Assembly (NCBI GenBank): GCA_964464635.1
Contig: CAYXGT010000111.1
Span: 1 to 6,828 of the forward strand
DNA: 6,828 nt
Source of the DNA: CAYLMG01 sp964464635
GTDB taxonomy: Bacteria; Planctomycetota; Phycisphaerae; Sedimentisphaerales; Anaerobacaceae
Reading direction: 5' to 3'
Made by a program: the position numbers and the translations under genes. Below, in pieces: positions 6,001-6,828 of this stretch; position 1 is the first letter of the stretch; every line of letters starts with the position of its first letter. The notes under the pieces are model-generated. The model did no database searches. It was not told where the DNA came from and saw nothing but the letters and a program-made list of their open reading frames with translations.

Positions 6001-6073
6001 CGTTTTGAAATAGACAAAGAAAACAGGCAATTAAGAAAAGAATTCTTGCAGTCAATGTACTTGTTGAATTCAT
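3011..6073 (-). CDS. Secreted multidomain protein: beta-propeller, DUF11-like, beta-helix, dockerin-like module
   Basis: Complete 1020-residue exported protein. A signal peptide (1-27, cleavage likely after NVQA) is followed by a beta-propeller-like region (about 29-305) with recurrent blades such as VGLALDPDSETLFVS (66-80) and FGIALDENAQHLFVTD (160-175). A DUF11-like beta-sandwich spans about 313-434. A right-handed parallel beta-helix begins with IYVDKDVNDPNGSNSGTNWQ (441-460), shows PbH1-type coils at about 555-800, and ends at VDIGADEYYWSPADFD. Residues 871-926 form a dockerin-like module with two Asp-rich, probably calcium-binding loops (873-881, 906-917). A Gly-rich linker (940-948) and an acidic amphipathic tail complete it. 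No enzymatic residues are evident, so a role in surface adhesion or carbohydrate binding is inference. It lies 23 bp after the PEP-CTERM gene and has no PEP-CTERM signal of its own. AGGAGGG ends 6-7 nt before the ATG, supporting this start. Confidence 0.93.
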   Translation of the reverse strand: MNSTSTLTARILFLIACFLCLFQNVQAKSVYSITNHLDSTISAYKVLDDEIQKQLETNVDWGEGAVGLALDPDSETLFVSYDDSYKLEMINAKTMTEIKYITAPAELAGLVFDQSNQKLYAVGRETKKLFVYRWDGVIKILTLEDDSPQILENLVGDRAFGIALDENAQHLFVTDKSYSVKYYRTSDWLYQGSIDIVVNNNQREAIGIAFYDNGTGCKYLYTGGYVHVGLNTYLVRTDITDINNPTSVEKDIGSSIIGVGVDQNTGFVYVTTTNSEIQIFNHSTFPTDPCNVETEDIYGPADIIVRGDTSYKPPVFSIVKDNNDPNNNCVNPSDYLTFDIIWDANNHSDTNVYLIDYLPADVDYYSSQPQADDYNSTYHTVTWDLGNLSGTESDSYQITTKVNDSACSCKKLTNTAYLESDNYFSPAAFDVNVCFLGGYTIYVDKDVNDPNGSNSGTNWQDAFSELQTALNCPPESFSSVWVAQGTYKPVYDTEEGYEGESFELLNNLALLGHFAGNETSQNQRNFADANNETILEGQIGETYQRVNNIVTAENIDGSLIDGFTIKSALQKGLYINDSNLAILNCEFWYNWSDGIYCENSSELDIYNCLFSDNGIGLYVKDNDSNTIVSNCIFDDNDIEIDPSEYGVLIENSSVELNHCLIKNHSSGGIYTSFDNSNSNLTVKDCNIELTYWNDSYGIYAKNCNLLVERCRIHHNAGDGLNIFSNYQATIINNWIYSNADSGIYMWNTQSSYLIRNNTIYGNTSNGIERGVGSYPQILNCIIWDNGDDLYNCSATFSCIKDNDTGDYNIHVDPDFMNIETDPNDLHISENSPCKDKGDSNDISDTEIDIDGEGRIKYGKVDIGADEYYWSPADFDISGLVDFTDYAILANAFMCTPPDANYVEKCDLDCNDCINLADLELFCDDWLWECAWETGWMTCMGGGDGKGGGLMLDTEQSLIARPHRLAEQEPVYIDENVIYEALKWLDELWLSEDMEDSLTEEQYLMIRKLFEEELLRYLNSY

Positions 6074-6096
6074 TTTAATCCCTCCTAAAAAAATTT

Positions 6097-6783
6097 TTAT
6101 GGTTTTCTTTTTATCATTAGAATACTACCCAACCCCAACAAAACAAACGTAGTCGGTTCAGGTATTAAGTTTACGTGCGAATAGGTTTCAGGATTACCAA
6201 AATCTATAGTGAAAGGCGAATCATCCAGAAATAATCCATAAACTTGGCCATATCCGTACTTACCACCAACATTAGTTTTTTCTAAATCGTTTCCAAAAAC
6301 GTTAACAATAGAATTGTCCCAAGCGCTCAAATAATCAATTACTTGACCATAATAAAGATTAATCTCTCCCGATCCAATGGCGCGAAGAGATTCGACAGTT
6401 CCACCATACATATTAATTAGTCCAAAATCTGAAGATAGCAGATATAATGAGACAGAATCATTAGAAAAGTTTACAATTCCATGTTCTGACGCCAATACTC
6501 CAGAATGCGTACCACCATATATGTTTATGTTGCTGTAATTGAAAGTCTCAACCTGTGCATGTCCATAGATTACATTAAGAGTGCTTCTGTCGTAAGTCGC
6601 TATGTAATCGGCTGAGCCACCTAACATGTTAACGACTGTGTCGTCGTTATAGATTTTTACTATGTCATAAACATCACCAGGTCCGATGATTGCATCACTA
6701 TAAAACTCAACTACTCCCGCCTGCAATTCACAGACCCCAAGCACAATTAGCGTTAATAAAATTGTTATTGTTATGGTTTTCAT
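6097..6783 (-). CDS. PEP-CTERM protein with 18-residue solenoid repeats
   Basis: Complete 228-residue exported protein of unknown function. A signal peptide covers about 1-23 (ending LQAG). Residues 48-172 form about seven repeats of 17-19 residues with a core like xxINxYGG. The core asparagine falls at 52, 70, 87, 105, 124, 142 and 161, a regular ladder typical of a beta-solenoid. The C-terminus carries a PEP-CTERM sorting signal: PEP at 208-210, a hydrophobic stretch (about 211-223) and a basic end (KRKP 225-228). In known systems exosortase recognises this signal and moves the protein to the envelope or exopolysaccharide matrix. No exosortase gene is in the window. AAGGAG lies 6 nt before the ATG. 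The gene precedes the 1020-residue gene by 23 bp, and both are probably in one operon whose promoter lies beyond the right edge. Coding is A+T-rich, like its neighbour. Confidence 0.9.
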   Translation of the reverse strand: MKTITITILLTLIVLGVCELQAGVVEFYSDAIIGPGDVYDIVKIYNDDTVVNMLGGSADYIATYDRSTLNVIYGHAQVETFNYSNINIYGGTHSGVLASEHGIVNFSNDSVSLYLLSSDFGLINMYGGTVESLRAIGSGEINLYYGQVIDYLSAWDNSIVNVFGNDLEKTNVGGKYGYGQVYGLFLDDSPFTIDFGNPETYSHVNLIPEPTTFVLLGLGSILMIKRKP

Positions 6784-6800
6784 TTTTTTCTCCTTTCAAA

Positions 6801-6828
6801 TCCACCTTCGCTAAAGCTATGGTGGACA
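6801..6828. repeat. Hairpin repeat in the PEP-CTERM gene leader
   Basis: TCCACC (6801-6806) and GGTGGA (6821-6826) are perfect 6-bp inverted arms around TTCGCTAAAGCTAT, with some further inner pairing. The element ends 5 nt upstream of the AAGGAG ribosome binding site (6795-6790) of the PEP-CTERM gene and is cut by the window edge. It matches the family CTTCGCTAAAGCTACGGCGG, which I recall as a dispersed short repeat in many environmental genomes, and a decayed copy lies at 2754-2776. Confidence 0.55.

Noticed and set aside
6020..6073. Lipobox LIAC (residues 14-17) in the 1020-residue protein
   Set aside because: It fits the lipobox pattern, but only about six hydrophobic residues precede the Cys and the hydrophobic stretch continues past it to a good signal-peptidase I site (NVQA). 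Lipidation remains a minor possibility.
6074..6096. Separate promoter for the 1020-residue gene
   Set aside because: The gap is only 23 bp and is filled by the ribosome binding site.
6715..6783. Lipoprotein signal in the PEP-CTERM protein (LGVC)
   Set aside because: The residue before Cys18 is Val rather than Gly, Ala or Ser, and the C-terminal PEP-CTERM signal already explains surface sorting.

Overview
The window reads as a chromosomal segment of an environmental planctomycete, probably the Phycisphaerae/Sedimentisphaerales group. This is inference from three things: a large secreted protein that ends its beta-helix in a dockerin-like module of the style common there (key phrase ADFDISGLVDFTDYAILANA), a PEP-CTERM protein, and intergenic DNA built from short repeat families that I recall from such genomes. 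No rRNA, tRNA, CRISPR array, transposase or phage gene is visible. All three convincing genes are on the minus strand.

Layout from left to right. 1-405: no gene, but dense short repeats (inverted repeats at 4-51 and 112-222, then degenerate decamers of the type AAATCTGTG at 224-390). 406-2346: a complete membrane-bound CapD/WbpM/PglF-type nucleotide-sugar dehydratase/epimerase with a perfect consensus sigma-70-type promoter at 2395-2424 and an oddly placed Shine-Dalgarno sequence. 2347-3010: intergenic DNA holding that promoter and then a patchwork of at least four unrelated repeat families, one of which forms a terminator-like hairpin on the minus strand. 3011-6073: a 1020-residue exported multidomain protein (beta-propeller, DUF11-like domain, right-handed beta-helix, dockerin-like module, unusual acidic tail). 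6097-6783: a small exported PEP-CTERM protein made of about seven 18-residue repeats with a regular asparagine ladder. 6784-6828: its leader, with a Shine-Dalgarno sequence and a hairpin repeat cut by the window edge.

Function. The PEP-CTERM gene and the 1020-residue gene are 23 bp apart on the same strand with good ribosome binding sites, so they are probably co-transcribed (PEP-CTERM gene first) and make two cell-surface or extracellular proteins. The dehydratase gene has its own promoter and makes activated sugars for surface polysaccharide or protein glycosylation. Exosortase/PEP-CTERM sorting is known to be linked with exopolysaccharide loci, so a shared cell-envelope theme is reasonable, but no exosortase or glycosyltransferase lies in the window. 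By eye the dehydratase gene is richer in G+C (about half in sampled lines) than the two surface-protein genes (about 35-42%).

I see no clear new enzymatic system. The least explained items are the C-terminal tail of the 1020-residue protein, the asparagine-ladder protein beside it, the leader of the dehydratase gene, and the phased repeats.
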